A DNA stretch of 64,000 nt from Granulicella aggregans (GTDB lineage: Bacteria > Acidobacteriota > Terriglobia > Terriglobales > Acidobacteriaceae): contig NZ_JAGSYE010000002.1 in assembly GCF_025685565.1 (NCBI RefSeq), forward strand, positions 1,116,001-1,180,000, written 5' to 3'. Of this stretch, positions 18,382-26,471 are shown piece by piece. Below the pieces are notes generated by a model. That model was not told where the DNA came from. It ran no database searches and saw only the letters and a program-made list of their open reading frames with translations. Made by a program: the position numbers and the translations under genes. Within the stretch, counting starts at the first letter, position 1. The number at the start of each line of letters is the position of its first letter.

Positions 18382-18613
18382 ATTTCCTCTATTCTCATCT
18401 GTCCAGGACAGTCGCAGGACAAGAGTTTTCCCCTGCGACTTGACGCACTCGGAAGTTAGAAACACCGGGAGTGCAAAGGTTACAGAGCCTTTAAGTCTTG
18501 CGGGCACTTCGAGATTCACGCATCGCAGCAGAAGAAGTGTATGCGAACATATTCGTGTAGTGCGCTCGGCGCAGACGTCAAGCCACTGTAGCAATAGATG
18601 GAAGCGGTGAAGG

Positions 18614-19630
18614 ATGGGACCCAGGCTGCGGCATGCTGTCTTCGTATTCGTCTCGGTTCTTGGTTCCAGCGCCTTGAGTCAGGAGAACGCAGACGCCCGC
18701 AAATCGGCGGCGACTTACACGATCCAGACCGGCGGAGCTGCGCTGCAGATCGACTTTGCGGCAGGCGAGCTCGACTTACCACAGAGCGCGGTTGTCAACC
18801 GCATCCAGAGGGCGGCGCTTGCTGTTGCGGCGTACTATGGGCGCTTCCCTCTTCGCCGAGCGCGAATCCTTGTCATCCCAACGGCAGACGAAGGTGGCGA
18901 CGGCGTGCTGCAAGGAACGACATGGGGCGGAAGATCCGGCTGGCCAGGCTTCACACGGATACGTATCGGGCGGCACACGACCAGGGACGAGTTGGCGGCG
19001 GATTGGATCATCACCCATGAACTCGTGCACATGGCGCTCTCTTCACTGCCGGATGACGAGCACTGGCTGGAGGAAGGAATCGCGACCTATGTCGAACCGA
19101 TCGCTCGGGCGCAGACTGGCGAGTTGACTGCTGAACGGGTGTGGGGCGACATGGTAGCCGGGATGCCTAACGGAGAGCCAGCCGCGAACGACCGCGGAAT
19201 GGACAACACTCATACCTGGGGAAGGACCTACTGGGGCGGAGCGATCTTCTGTTTGGTGGCCGACATCGAGATTCGCAAGCAGACGAAGAACCGGAAGGGT
19301 TTGCAGGATGCACTGCGAGGCATCGTTGCGTCGGGCGGAACAATCGACACGGAACGGCCTGTAAAGGAGCTGCTCCGCGTGGGGGACGAAGCGACGGAGA
19401 CTCACGTGCTTGAGGAGATGTATGCGGAGTGGAGTCAGAAGCCGGTTAAGGTGGACCTCGACCAGCTCTGGAGTGAACTGGGGATTAATCGCACAAAGGA
19501 AGGCATTCGTTTAGATCTGACTTCTCCTTTGTCGCGTATCAGAGTAATGTTGACGACACTGCGTGCGACTGTCGTTCCGCCTTTGGCTAAAAGTGGGGCC
19601 GCGGTCTCCGATAGTGCATCTCGGCTCTGA
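18614..19630 (+). CDS. Exported gluzincin-like zinc peptidase (M61-like)
   Basis: A 338-residue protein with a signal peptide (cleavage near ALSQE). The zinc site is clear: HELVH at residues 135-139, and the downstream WLEEGIATY, where Glu154 would be the third ligand, matching the HExxH...E gluzincin pattern. Upstream, AALAVAAYYGRFPLRRARIL and GTTWGGRSGWPGFTRIRIG resemble the fold around peptidase MA and M61 catalytic domains. About 175 residues of helices follow. The substrate is unknown. It lies directly upstream of the bufferin-like operon, separated by 166 bases, so a role in precursor or envelope processing is possible but unproven. Confidence 0.75.
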   Translation: MGPRLRHAVFVFVSVLGSSALSQENADARKSAATYTIQTGGAALQIDFAAGELDLPQSAVVNRIQRAALAVAAYYGRFPLRRARILVIPTADEGGDGVLQGTTWGGRSGWPGFTRIRIGRHTTRDELAADWIITHELVHMALSSLPDDEHWLEEGIATYVEPIARAQTGELTAERVWGDMVAGMPNGEPAANDRGMDNTHTWGRTYWGGAIFCLVADIEIRKQTKNRKGLQDALRGIVASGGTIDTERPVKELLRVGDEATETHVLEEMYAEWSQKPVKVDLDQLWSELGINRTKEGIRLDLTSPLSRIRVMLTTLRATVVPPLAKSGAAVSDSASRL

Positions 19631-19651
19631 AAAAAATCTAATGGAAACCCT

Positions 19652-19677
19652 GTAACCTTCTGCGTGCCAGAAGCTCA
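19652..19677 (+). promoter_or_regulatory. Possible ECF sigma-type promoter of the bufferin operon
   Basis: GTAACC at 19652-19657 matches the -35 hexamer I recall for Caulobacter SigF, an ECF factor that controls bufferin-type operons. No good -10 match (CGAA) is found 16 bases downstream, and no sigma factor gene is in the window. It would give a leader of roughly 110 bases before the ATG. Weak. Confidence 0.2.
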
Positions 19678-19796
19678 AACGGGGAGCACGGAAGCAACGC
19701 TGTTCGTGCCTCCACTTTCCTGAGGATGTCGTAGTTCAAGATCAACGTCCGGCGCGTCCTACGCGTGGCCAAACCGAATAGAAAGGTCTATCTCAC

Positions 19797-20081
19797 ATGA
19801 AGAACACTACTCAATCGCTCGCCCTCGCGGCCGCATTCGCAGGTCTGCTCGGTGGGACCGCCGTTCGTCTCAATGCACAGCCCACCTCCCCGGCTGGAGA
19901 TCCTTCGGCTTCGGCAGGCGTTCTCTTCGCACAGGACACTCCGGCGCCAGCCAAGCACTCCTGCAAGGGCAAGAATGACTGTAAGGGTCAGGGCGGCGGC
20001 GATGCCAAGCACGCAGGCAAGAACAGCTGCAAGGGCAAGGGTGCCTGCGCAACTGACGGCTCCACTCCCCCTAAGAAGTAG
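19797..20081 (+). CDS. bufA: Bufferin-type RiPP precursor (Cys/Lys/Gly-rich secreted peptide)
   Basis: A 94-residue protein: signal peptide (to about LNAQ, residue 28), a Pro/Ala/Ser linker, and a C-terminal core with four cysteines at residues 56, 62, 78 and 84. They form two pairs with identical five-residue spacing, SCKGKNDC and SCKGKGAC. The gene precedes MNIO (DUF692) and DUF2063 genes, which is the precursor-enzyme-partner order of the bufferin/HvfABC systems. There the enzyme converts core cysteines into heterocycles that chelate copper or other metals in the periplasm. The two CKGK repeats are therefore the likely modification sites. It is Lys-rich and lacks the longer DUF2282 layout, so its subclass is uncertain. 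Confidence 0.75.
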   Translation: MKNTTQSLALAAAFAGLLGGTAVRLNAQPTSPAGDPSASAGVLFAQDTPAPAKHSCKGKNDCKGQGGGDAKHAGKNSCKGKGACATDGSTPPKK

Positions 20082-20085
20082 TTAC

Positions 20086-20121
20086 CGAAGGAGGCCCGAA
20101 GAGCTCTTTAGGCCTCCTTCG
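20086..20121 (+). terminator. Partial terminator between precursor and enzyme genes
   Basis: Bases 20086-20096 pair exactly with 20111-20121, and the loop contains the self-complementary aagagctctt. T-rich sequence follows. It lies five bases after the precursor stop, so it probably lowers transcription into the enzyme genes and keeps precursor transcript in excess, a usual arrangement in RiPP operons. Confidence 0.75.
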
Positions 20122-20163
20122 CGCTGATTTCTTTGTTTCTTAATAAACGCTTCAGGAGTGCGA

Positions 20164-21048
20164 ATGCCGGCCAATCGTTTCAATGGATTTACTGATTATG
20201 GCGTGGGGATTGGCCTGCGCGTTCCGCACTACGATCACATCTTTGCCGAAAAGCCGGTCGTCGACTGGTTCGAGATTATCTCGGAAAACTACATGGTGGA
20301 TGGAGGGCGCCCGCTCAAGGTGCTCGACCAGATACTTGAGCAATACCGCGTCATACAGCATGGCGTTTCGATGTACTTTGGATCGGCGCAGCCGCTCGAC
20401 CGCGAGCACTTGAAGCGCTTGAAAGAGCTTACGAAACGCACGAAAACGCCATGGCTCTCCGACCATCTTTGCTGGGGGAGCGTCGATGGGCGTTACACGC
20501 ACGATCTTCTCCCGCTGCCGTACACGTTCGAAGCCGTGCGCACCACAGCCGCGCGTATCCGGGAGGTACAGGACTTCCTTGAGATTCCCATTGCGGTCGA
20601 AAATGTAAGCAGCTATGCCGAGTTCCATGAGTCCGAGATGACTGAGTGGGAGTTCCTCAACGAGGTTGTCCACGCCGCGGACTGCGGCATCCTGCTGGAC
20701 GTCAATAACATCTATGTCTCCTCGCAGAATCACGGCTTCGATCCGCTGGAATATGTAAACGCCGTCTCCGCCGATCGCGTCGCGCAGATACACATCGCAG
20801 GCCACTCAAAGTTCGAGAAGTACACGCTCGACACGCATGACCACCCAGTGCTGGACCCAGTGTGGGCGATGTATGCGAGAGCCATCGAGCGTGTCGGCGT
20901 CACAGCAACGCTGCTCGAATGGGACGACAATATTCCTTCGTTCGATGAGGTTCACGGCGAGGCGCTGAAGGCGAATCGCTACCTGCAGGACGCAGAGGGA
21001 TCTGCCTTCCCAGCCACAGCGCTCGAGCATGAAGAGGCGCGGGTATGA
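20164..21048 (+). CDS. bufB: MNIO-family (DUF692) RiPP-modifying enzyme
   Basis: A 294-residue TIM-barrel enzyme. The ATG at 20164 is preferred over GTG 20158 because AGGAG ends at the GTG. DUF692/MNIO hallmarks are present in order: GIGLRVPHYDHIF, WFEIISENYM, IQHGVSMYFGS, WLSDHLCWG, IAVENVSSY, LLDVNNIYVSS, IHIAGHS, DTHDHPV and LLEWDDNIP. These supply the His/Asp/Glu/Asn ligands of the multinuclear iron centre. MNIO enzymes oxidatively convert cysteines of a precursor, most likely the product of 19797-20081, into oxazolone/thioamide or thiooxazole groups. The stop overlaps the next start as ATGA (21045-21048), indicating translational coupling. Confidence 0.93.
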   Translation: MPANRFNGFTDYGVGIGLRVPHYDHIFAEKPVVDWFEIISENYMVDGGRPLKVLDQILEQYRVIQHGVSMYFGSAQPLDREHLKRLKELTKRTKTPWLSDHLCWGSVDGRYTHDLLPLPYTFEAVRTTAARIREVQDFLEIPIAVENVSSYAEFHESEMTEWEFLNEVVHAADCGILLDVNNIYVSSQNHGFDPLEYVNAVSADRVAQIHIAGHSKFEKYTLDTHDHPVLDPVWAMYARAIERVGVTATLLEWDDNIPSFDEVHGEALKANRYLQDAEGSAFPATALEHEEARV

Positions 21049-21941
21049 ACTTGCTCGAACTTCAGCGACGGATGTCGGACGATGTCCGCCGCCCCCTGAC
21101 GGCCAGCTTTAGCATGCAGCAGGAAGACCAGGATGGGCGTCTGCTGAGTGAGATCGCGGCCACCTATATCAAGCCGAACACAATGCTCTCTTCCTTTGAG
21201 CGTCTGGAGATCTATAACCGGCAGTACTGGTTCCGCGTCATCGGTGCCGTGTCGGAAGACTTTCCCGCGCTTGCCGCAGTGCTCGGCCCAAAGCGCTTCG
21301 ATGCGCTTGTCCTCGCCTACCTCAAAGAGAATCCTTCGACCTCCTTCAGCCTGCGCAACCTTGGCGCAAATCTTCCGTTCTGGCTTGAAGGTCATCCGGA
21401 GTTCTCACCGAAGCGCCACGCGCTTATGGTCGATATCGCCCGGCTCGAATGGGCCTATGTGGAAAGCTTTGACCGCGCTGCCGTCGTTCCACTCGCTGAA
21501 TCCGACTTCGCCGGTCTTAGCGGTGATTCCCGCCTCTCTTTGCAACCGCATCTGCAGTTGCTGGACCTGCGTTATCCAGTCGATGAACTCGTCCTCGCCG
21601 TCCACAAGGCGACGCCGGAGTCGGACATCATGAGCAACGCTGTTGTGGAGCGTGAAACAACGCAGCGCATACACCTCCCGGCAATACGCCGGTCAAAGAT
21701 CTACCTGGCCGTACATCGCTACGACTACTCCATCTACTATCGGCGTATTGATCGTGAGGCTTACCTCCTGCTCTCCGCGTTGCAGCGCCGGCAGACACTG
21801 AGCAGCGCGATCGAAGCTGCATTCGCTGACAGCAAAGGGACACCCGAAGAGCAGGCCGCCAAGGTCCAGGAGTACTTCGCGCACGCCGCTGAGCTTGGAT
21901 GGTTTTGCCACCAGCCACTGGATTTCATTGGTGTCCAGTGA
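21045..21941 (+). CDS. bufC: DUF2063-family MNIO partner protein
   Basis: A 298-residue protein coupled to bufB by an ATGA overlap. The N-terminal half has the DUF2063 signature: FERLEIYNRQYWFRVIGAVS, DFPALAAVLGPKRFDALVLA and the LRNLGANLPFWL region. In bufferin/Hvf systems this protein binds the precursor leader and pairs with the MNIO enzyme. The C-terminal half (from about residue 150) includes YLAVHRYDYSIYYRRIDREA, a mixed alpha/beta domain with the recognition-element-like role seen in relatives. It was once annotated as DNA-binding; the operon context argues instead for precursor recognition. Its last codons overlap the next gene as GTGA. Confidence 0.9.
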   Translation: MNLLELQRRMSDDVRRPLTASFSMQQEDQDGRLLSEIAATYIKPNTMLSSFERLEIYNRQYWFRVIGAVSEDFPALAAVLGPKRFDALVLAYLKENPSTSFSLRNLGANLPFWLEGHPEFSPKRHALMVDIARLEWAYVESFDRAAVVPLAESDFAGLSGDSRLSLQPHLQLLDLRYPVDELVLAVHKATPESDIMSNAVVERETTQRIHLPAIRRSKIYLAVHRYDYSIYYRRIDREAYLLLSALQRRQTLSSAIEAAFADSKGTPEEQAAKVQEYFAHAAELGWFCHQPLDFIGVQ

Positions 21942-23707
21942 AGCTTCGTCGGCTTCTTCTGTTGTCGCTGCTGACGATTTACGTCAGCAGCATTAAGGCG
22001 CAGACCAAGTCGGAGCCAATCGTCTGGCATCCCTGGTCGGATCAGATCTTCGCGCAGGCCGCCCGCGAGCACAAGTTCGTCCTGCTCGATCTGGAAGCGG
22101 TATGGTGCCACTGGTGTCATGTCATGGATCAGCAAACGTACAGTGATCTCGCCGTGCGCCGCCTGATGCAGAAGAAGTACATTGCAGTGAAGGTGGATCA
22201 GGACTCCCGCCCCGATCTCTCCAACCGTTATGAGGACTACGGTTGGCCCGCAACCGTCATCTTCAATTCCGACGGCAGCGAGATCGTAAAGCGCCAGGGC
22301 TATCTTCCACCGAAGCTGATGGCGTCTATCCTGCAAGCCGTGATCGACGATCCATCGCCCGGTCCCTCCATCGAAAAGGAAATTCCGATCACCTATGCGG
22401 TAACTCCATTTCTCGCACCGGCATTACTCGCGGATGTGAAGAAGGAGTACGAGAAGCAATACGATGTCGCCGGCAAAGGTTGGGCCTTCGGGCATAAGTA
22501 TCTTGATGCAGACTCCGTAGAGTACGCAACCGTGCTGGCCACCCATGGGGACAAGCTGCAGGAGCAGCGTGTGCGCGATACCCTGCAGGCAGCACAGGCG
22601 CTGCTGGATCCTGTCTGGGGCGGGGCGTACCAGTATTCGACCGGAGGAAACTGGAACGAGCCGCACTTCGAGAAGCTTCTCTTGATTCAATCGCAGGTAA
22701 TGCGAACCTACGCGCAGGCATACGGCCGCTTCGGGTCACCCGAATATCTGGCCGCGGCCCAAAACGTGCATCGCTTCGTCCGAACTTTTCTCACGAGTCC
22801 TGATGGCGCGTTCTATGTCAGCCAGGACGCCGACGTGATCGAGGGAAAGCACAGCGCGGACTTCTTCTCTCTCAGAGACGCGAAGCGCCGGGCCATCGGT
22901 ATCCCTCGCATCGACAAGCATCTCTACGCTCGCGAAAACGGTTGGATGATCAATGCGCTATGTGCGCTCTACGCCGCAACCGGCGACCCGGCAACACTCC
23001 AGGAGGCCGAGCGTGCCGCGAACTGGGTGGTCGCGCACAGGTCGCTGTCAAACGGCGGATTCGCGCATGGTGAACAGGATGTGGTCGGCCCTTTCCTTGG
23101 CGACACGCTCGCGATGGGGCAGGCTTTCGTGGCTCTCTACGAAAGTACCGGCGATAGACAGTGGCTACAGCGCGCCGAAGCCGCTCGCCGCTTCATCGCA
23201 GCAAATTTTGCCTCTGATACGGCAGGATTCACCGCTTCAAGGTTCTCCACGGATCACGCCTACACGCCTCATCCGGAGCGCGATGAGAATGCGCAGGTCG
23301 CCCGTTTTGCCAACTTACTGGCTCAATACACGGGCGAGAAGGGTGATCAGGAGACTGCTACCGTCGCCATGCGCTACCTGGCGGCGCCTCAGGTAGCGAC
23401 CGCATGGCTCTCAGCTCCCGTGCTGCTGGCGGAGTCGCAATTCACTACTCCGCCCACTCACATCACCGTCGTTGGATCGAAGAGTGATCCAGCCGCCAAA
23501 GCACTCTTCCAGACGGCACTTGTGGCGGCTCCAACGTACAGCCGAGTTGAGTTATGGGACAGGAGTGAGGGTCCTTTGCCAAGGCCAGACGTTGCCTACC
23601 CAAAACTAGCTCGGCCTGCGGCGTTTCTTTGCACGGCCACGGCGTGCTCGTCGCCAATCTTCGACGCACAGAGCCTCGCAACGAAGCTCCGGAAGCCGAA
23701 GGAATAA
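21938..23707 (+). CDS. Exported DUF255/YyaL-like protein with thioredoxin-fold domain
   Basis: A 589-residue protein if started at GTG 21938, which overlaps the bufC stop (GTGA) and opens directly into a signal peptide (MKLRRLLLLSLLTIYVSS). The mature N-terminus is a thioredoxin-like DUF255 domain with WHPWSDQIFAQAAREHKFVL, the redox motif CHWC (Cys57, Cys60) and the cis-Pro segment GWPATVIF. The rest is an (alpha/alpha)6 toroid as in YyaL/SPATA20. Most YyaL proteins are cytoplasmic and longer; here export and translational coupling to the MNIO genes suggest a periplasmic thiol/disulfide role for the Cys-rich peptide. That role is inference. Confidence 0.75.
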   Translation: MKLRRLLLLSLLTIYVSSIKAQTKSEPIVWHPWSDQIFAQAAREHKFVLLDLEAVWCHWCHVMDQQTYSDLAVRRLMQKKYIAVKVDQDSRPDLSNRYEDYGWPATVIFNSDGSEIVKRQGYLPPKLMASILQAVIDDPSPGPSIEKEIPITYAVTPFLAPALLADVKKEYEKQYDVAGKGWAFGHKYLDADSVEYATVLATHGDKLQEQRVRDTLQAAQALLDPVWGGAYQYSTGGNWNEPHFEKLLLIQSQVMRTYAQAYGRFGSPEYLAAAQNVHRFVRTFLTSPDGAFYVSQDADVIEGKHSADFFSLRDAKRRAIGIPRIDKHLYARENGWMINALCALYAATGDPATLQEAERAANWVVAHRSLSNGGFAHGEQDVVGPFLGDTLAMGQAFVALYESTGDRQWLQRAEAARRFIAANFASDTAGFTASRFSTDHAYTPHPERDENAQVARFANLLAQYTGEKGDQETATVAMRYLAAPQVATAWLSAPVLLAESQFTTPPTHITVVGSKSDPAAKALFQTALVAAPTYSRVELWDRSEGPLPRPDVAYPKLARPAAFLCTATACSSPIFDAQSLATKLRKPKE

Positions 23708-24026
23708 CTGTGAAGTTGTAAGGCACAGCTGGCCCACATTGAATACGTTGCTAGCTCCTTCGCTCGTCCGCGATCGCCGAAGTGATCCAAACTTTGAAGC
23801 CGCGTGAGTTCTCAATTTCGGGTAAGTACATACCAATAGGTTCCGGACAGCAATGCTTACATATGGAGCGCGTTTCAAGGGATTCGTCTCCTTAGTGTTT
23901 CGATGAGCGCATCGGCCAGATATCGCGAGGTGAGAATGCCTATGCTGGTTTCTTGGGATAGGCCAACTTTCCAATCATGTGCATAGATTGGAGCGGATTT
24001 TGAGACAATGACGGCCTGGAGAAGTA
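23708..24026. other. Intergenic region, no gene recognised
   Basis: About 320 bases between the DUF255 gene and the AraC regulator. Open frames are short and unconvincing. The AraC promoter is presumably here. Confidence 0.4.
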
Positions 24027-24884
24027 ATGCACGAAGTCCGTCAATATCGGAACCCTCTCCTCGGGGTCGAAGCGGTAAGCCTCAGATCTGTCCGCCAGTT
24101 TCCTCGTCATTCCCATGATCAGTTTGGAATAGGCGTTATCAATTCAGGAGGCCATCGCTCCTGGAGCTGTCTCGGTTGGGTGGAAGCCGTGCGCGGGGAC
24201 ATCATTATGGTCAATCCGGGAGAGATGCACGACGGAAGTTCTCTTGATGGAAAGCCTCGCGGCTGGAATATGCTTTACTTCGAGCCGCAGATCGCCTCTC
24301 AGATCTTAGCTGAAGATCAATCCACCGCAGTCCATACTCTTCTCCCAAACGCGCGTGACCGTTATCAAGCTGTACGCGTCCGACGGTTGTTCGACGCCGT
24401 TGCTGATCCACAACCGGATGGCTTGCACATCGACGAAGAGCTGGTCATAGCCGTTAGTTACGCGTTCCGCCATCACGGCGGTCATCGTCCCTCTCCCTTC
24501 CCGGGTCTGCCTTGCGTCCGCCGAATCGTAACCCTTATAGATCGCGAACCTGAGAGACCGTTTTCACTGCAAGCAATGGCGGACATCGCGGGAGTCAGCC
24601 GCTTTCATCTTCTTAGGGGATTTTCTCGTGTGACCGGGGTAAACCCCCACGCCTACATCCTGCAGCGGCGTGTTCGACTTGCACGCCGTCTTGTCGCTGC
24701 GGGATGGGAGCTGGGCGAAGCCAGCATCGAGGCAGGCTTCGCCGATCAAAGTCACATGACACGCGCCTTCGTGCGACAACTTGGGATAACACCAGCGCGG
24801 TATCGACAGGCTGTCGCAGGGACGAAAAGCAGAACAATTTCGTTCAAGACGGCATGCCCAAAGCCTTCGACAATCAGCACATGA
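24027..24884 (+). CDS. AraC-family transcriptional regulator
   Basis: A 285-residue regulator. The N-terminal half is an AraC-type cupin: FPRHSHDQFGIGVINSGGHR and IIMVNPGEMHDG hold the conserved His/Gly/Pro positions. The C-terminal domain has both helix-turn-helix motifs: FSLQAMADIAGVSRFHLLRG and ASIEAGFADQSHMTRAFVRQ, followed by LGITPARYRQ. This matches AraC regulators that control small-molecule efflux or leucine-type exporters. The stop codon overlaps the start of the downstream acetyltransferase (ATGA at 24881), so the two are probably co-expressed. The effector is unknown. Confidence 0.9.
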   Translation: MHEVRQYRNPLLGVEAVSLRSVRQFPRHSHDQFGIGVINSGGHRSWSCLGWVEAVRGDIIMVNPGEMHDGSSLDGKPRGWNMLYFEPQIASQILAEDQSTAVHTLLPNARDRYQAVRVRRLFDAVADPQPDGLHIDEELVIAVSYAFRHHGGHRPSPFPGLPCVRRIVTLIDREPERPFSLQAMADIAGVSRFHLLRGFSRVTGVNPHAYILQRRVRLARRLVAAGWELGEASIEAGFADQSHMTRAFVRQLGITPARYRQAVAGTKSRTISFKTACPKPSTIST

Positions 24885-25372
24885 TTCGACCGTGCGGTGA
24901 AGACGATTTCGATGAAATCTGGACCATCATCAATGATGGGGCGTCGGCGTACCGAGGCATTATCCCCGCCGACCGCTGGAATGAGCCGTACATGACTCGT
25001 GAGAAGCTCCGTCAGGAGATACACGACGGTGTGGACTTCTGGGGCGCGGACGAGGATGGTACGATGGCGGCTGTGATGGGAGTTCAGGACGTGCTCGACG
25101 TCACTCTAATCAGACATGCTTACGTGCGCACGAGCAAACGTCGGCACGGCTTGGGCGGTGAACTGCTTCGACATCTTCAGGCGCTCACCACGCGGACGGT
25201 TCTTATCGGCACCTGGGCGGACGCGGATTGGGCTATCCGTTTTTACGAGAAACACGGCTTTCGACTCGTTCCAGCCGGAGAGAAGGAGCAGCTTCTCCGG
25301 AGGTATTGGAAGATACCCACTCGTCAGATAGAAACGTCGGTGGTGCTTTCCTCGGGTACGCTTCCACCCTAG
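24881..25372 (+). CDS. GNAT-family N-acetyltransferase
   Basis: A 163-residue protein from the ATG at 24881, which overlaps the AraC stop; an in-frame ATG at 24854 inside the AraC gene is the alternative. It begins MIRPCGEDDFDEIWTIINDG, a standard GNAT N-terminus. The acetyl-CoA loop is present as RTSKRRHGLGGELLRHLQ (R/Q-x-x-G-x-G/A), followed by the late ADWAIRFYEKHGFRLV strand-helix typical of the fold. The substrate is unknown; pairing with an AraC regulator suggests an inducible detoxification or modification step. Confidence 0.8.
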   Translation: MIRPCGEDDFDEIWTIINDGASAYRGIIPADRWNEPYMTREKLRQEIHDGVDFWGADEDGTMAAVMGVQDVLDVTLIRHAYVRTSKRRHGLGGELLRHLQALTTRTVLIGTWADADWAIRFYEKHGFRLVPAGEKEQLLRRYWKIPTRQIETSVVLSSGTLPP

Positions 25373-25527
25373 AAAACAGCGGGATAAGTCCTGAAAAACG
25401 CACTTCCATCAGTGATGGTGCTGGATTCGTGCATAATCGCCAATGCGCTCTTCCAACCGAATGACGTAAGCCCTCTTGGCAGGCGCGTAGAGTGTTGGGC
25501 ATCTCTGCGGCAGAGCAGGCCGCCAGT

Positions 25528-25883
25528 ATGCCCAAGAAGACCAGAAAGCGTGTCGTCCGGAAGATCGTGTTTCGCCTGCCAGACCTCGATCATGCAAAAA
25601 CCTGAGTATTGAACGGCTTGAGTTCTCCGCGTTCGCGGCGCAACTCCGACAGGGCCATTGGGCTACCGTTGACTTCGTCGGCAAGGGCAACCACGTCCGG
25701 ACCGTACCCATGCCCCACTCGGTGAAGAGTCCCATGGAAAGATGGCTGACAGCTGCATCAGTCACGACGGGACGAGTGTTCCGGGCAGTTAGTCGTCAAG
25801 GAACCGCTTGGGGAGCCGGCATACCCGAAAACGTCGTTTGGTATGTAAGGATTTCGCGGAATGGTCTTCTTGAAGGAGAGTAA
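25528..25883 (+). pseudogene. Internally deleted tyrosine recombinase (phage-type integrase)
   Basis: The first frame reads MPKKTRKRVVRKIVFRLPDL then DHAKT, a TGA stop at 25603, and continues in the same frame as VLNGLSSPRSRRNSDRA. This is the N-terminal core-binding region of the acidobacterial tyrosine recombinases (typical form: LPDLDxAKxAVLNSLSSPxSRR). The sequence then jumps, in another phase from about 25640, to RQGHWATVDFVGKGNHVRTV and GRVFRAVSRQGTAWG, which belongs to the catalytic domain. Roughly 150 residues of the middle and the C-terminal catalytic Arg/His/Tyr part are missing. It is a dead integrase remnant. Confidence 0.75.
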
Positions 25884-25892
25884 CGAAGCAAA

Positions 25893-26230
25893 ATGAGAGG
25901 CATGAAACCCCTACCTTTTGTGATCCTTCTGCTCGGTGATACCGCAGCTTCCCAGACACAGACCACGGATTTCCAGAACGGTGCCGCCTGGTCCACAATC
26001 ACACGGCCACCCGGAAGCATCATCGCGGCTTCTTCCAAAACCGACTATGACGAGGTCGCGGTTCCTCTCAGCGCCTCCGTGGGCGCAAGGTTTGACAAGT
26101 CGCTTCCCTTTCAAAGGAGCGGTCGATGACCTTGCTTACTCCGGCCCGGCGAGCCGTTCCACTTTACAGAACATGGATATCGTCGCCAAGCAGCTGGAGG
26201 ACGAAGGATTCAAGCCGATCTTCAACCGCG
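25893..26230 (+). pseudogene. Frameshifted N-terminus of an OmpA-family (DUF4892-type) protein
   Basis: An ATG at 25893 opens a signal-like segment, then TTDFQNG, WSTITRPPGSIIAASSKTDY and DEVAVPLSA, the start of DUF4892-type OmpA proteins. That frame stops at 26127. The similarity continues one phase over as FKGAVDDLAYSGPASRSTLQ and NMDIVAKQLEDEGFKPIFNR, so a frameshift lies near 26100-26112. The peptidoglycan-binding OmpA domain is absent. Further downstream (about 26230-26360) another phase reads ALLAAASNAALLHAQADPN, which looks like the signal peptide of a different, also truncated, gene. Confidence 0.6.
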
Positions 26231-26471
26231 TGCGCGCTGCTTGCTGCGGCTTCGAATGCCGCTCTCTTGCATGCCCAGGCCGATCCAAACACCTCTGCTG
26301 CGAACGCTACGGCGAAGCAGCGCATCCGTTCGAGGCTGGGCTCGCTTCTGAAACCTGTCTAGCACCCGACACTTCCACACATTACATCCTGCTGCACAGT
26401 GTTCCTATGGATGTATCTCGCTGGCTGCGAAGGCTGACGGGCATGCAATTCTGATTCACCGGAGAACTCAC

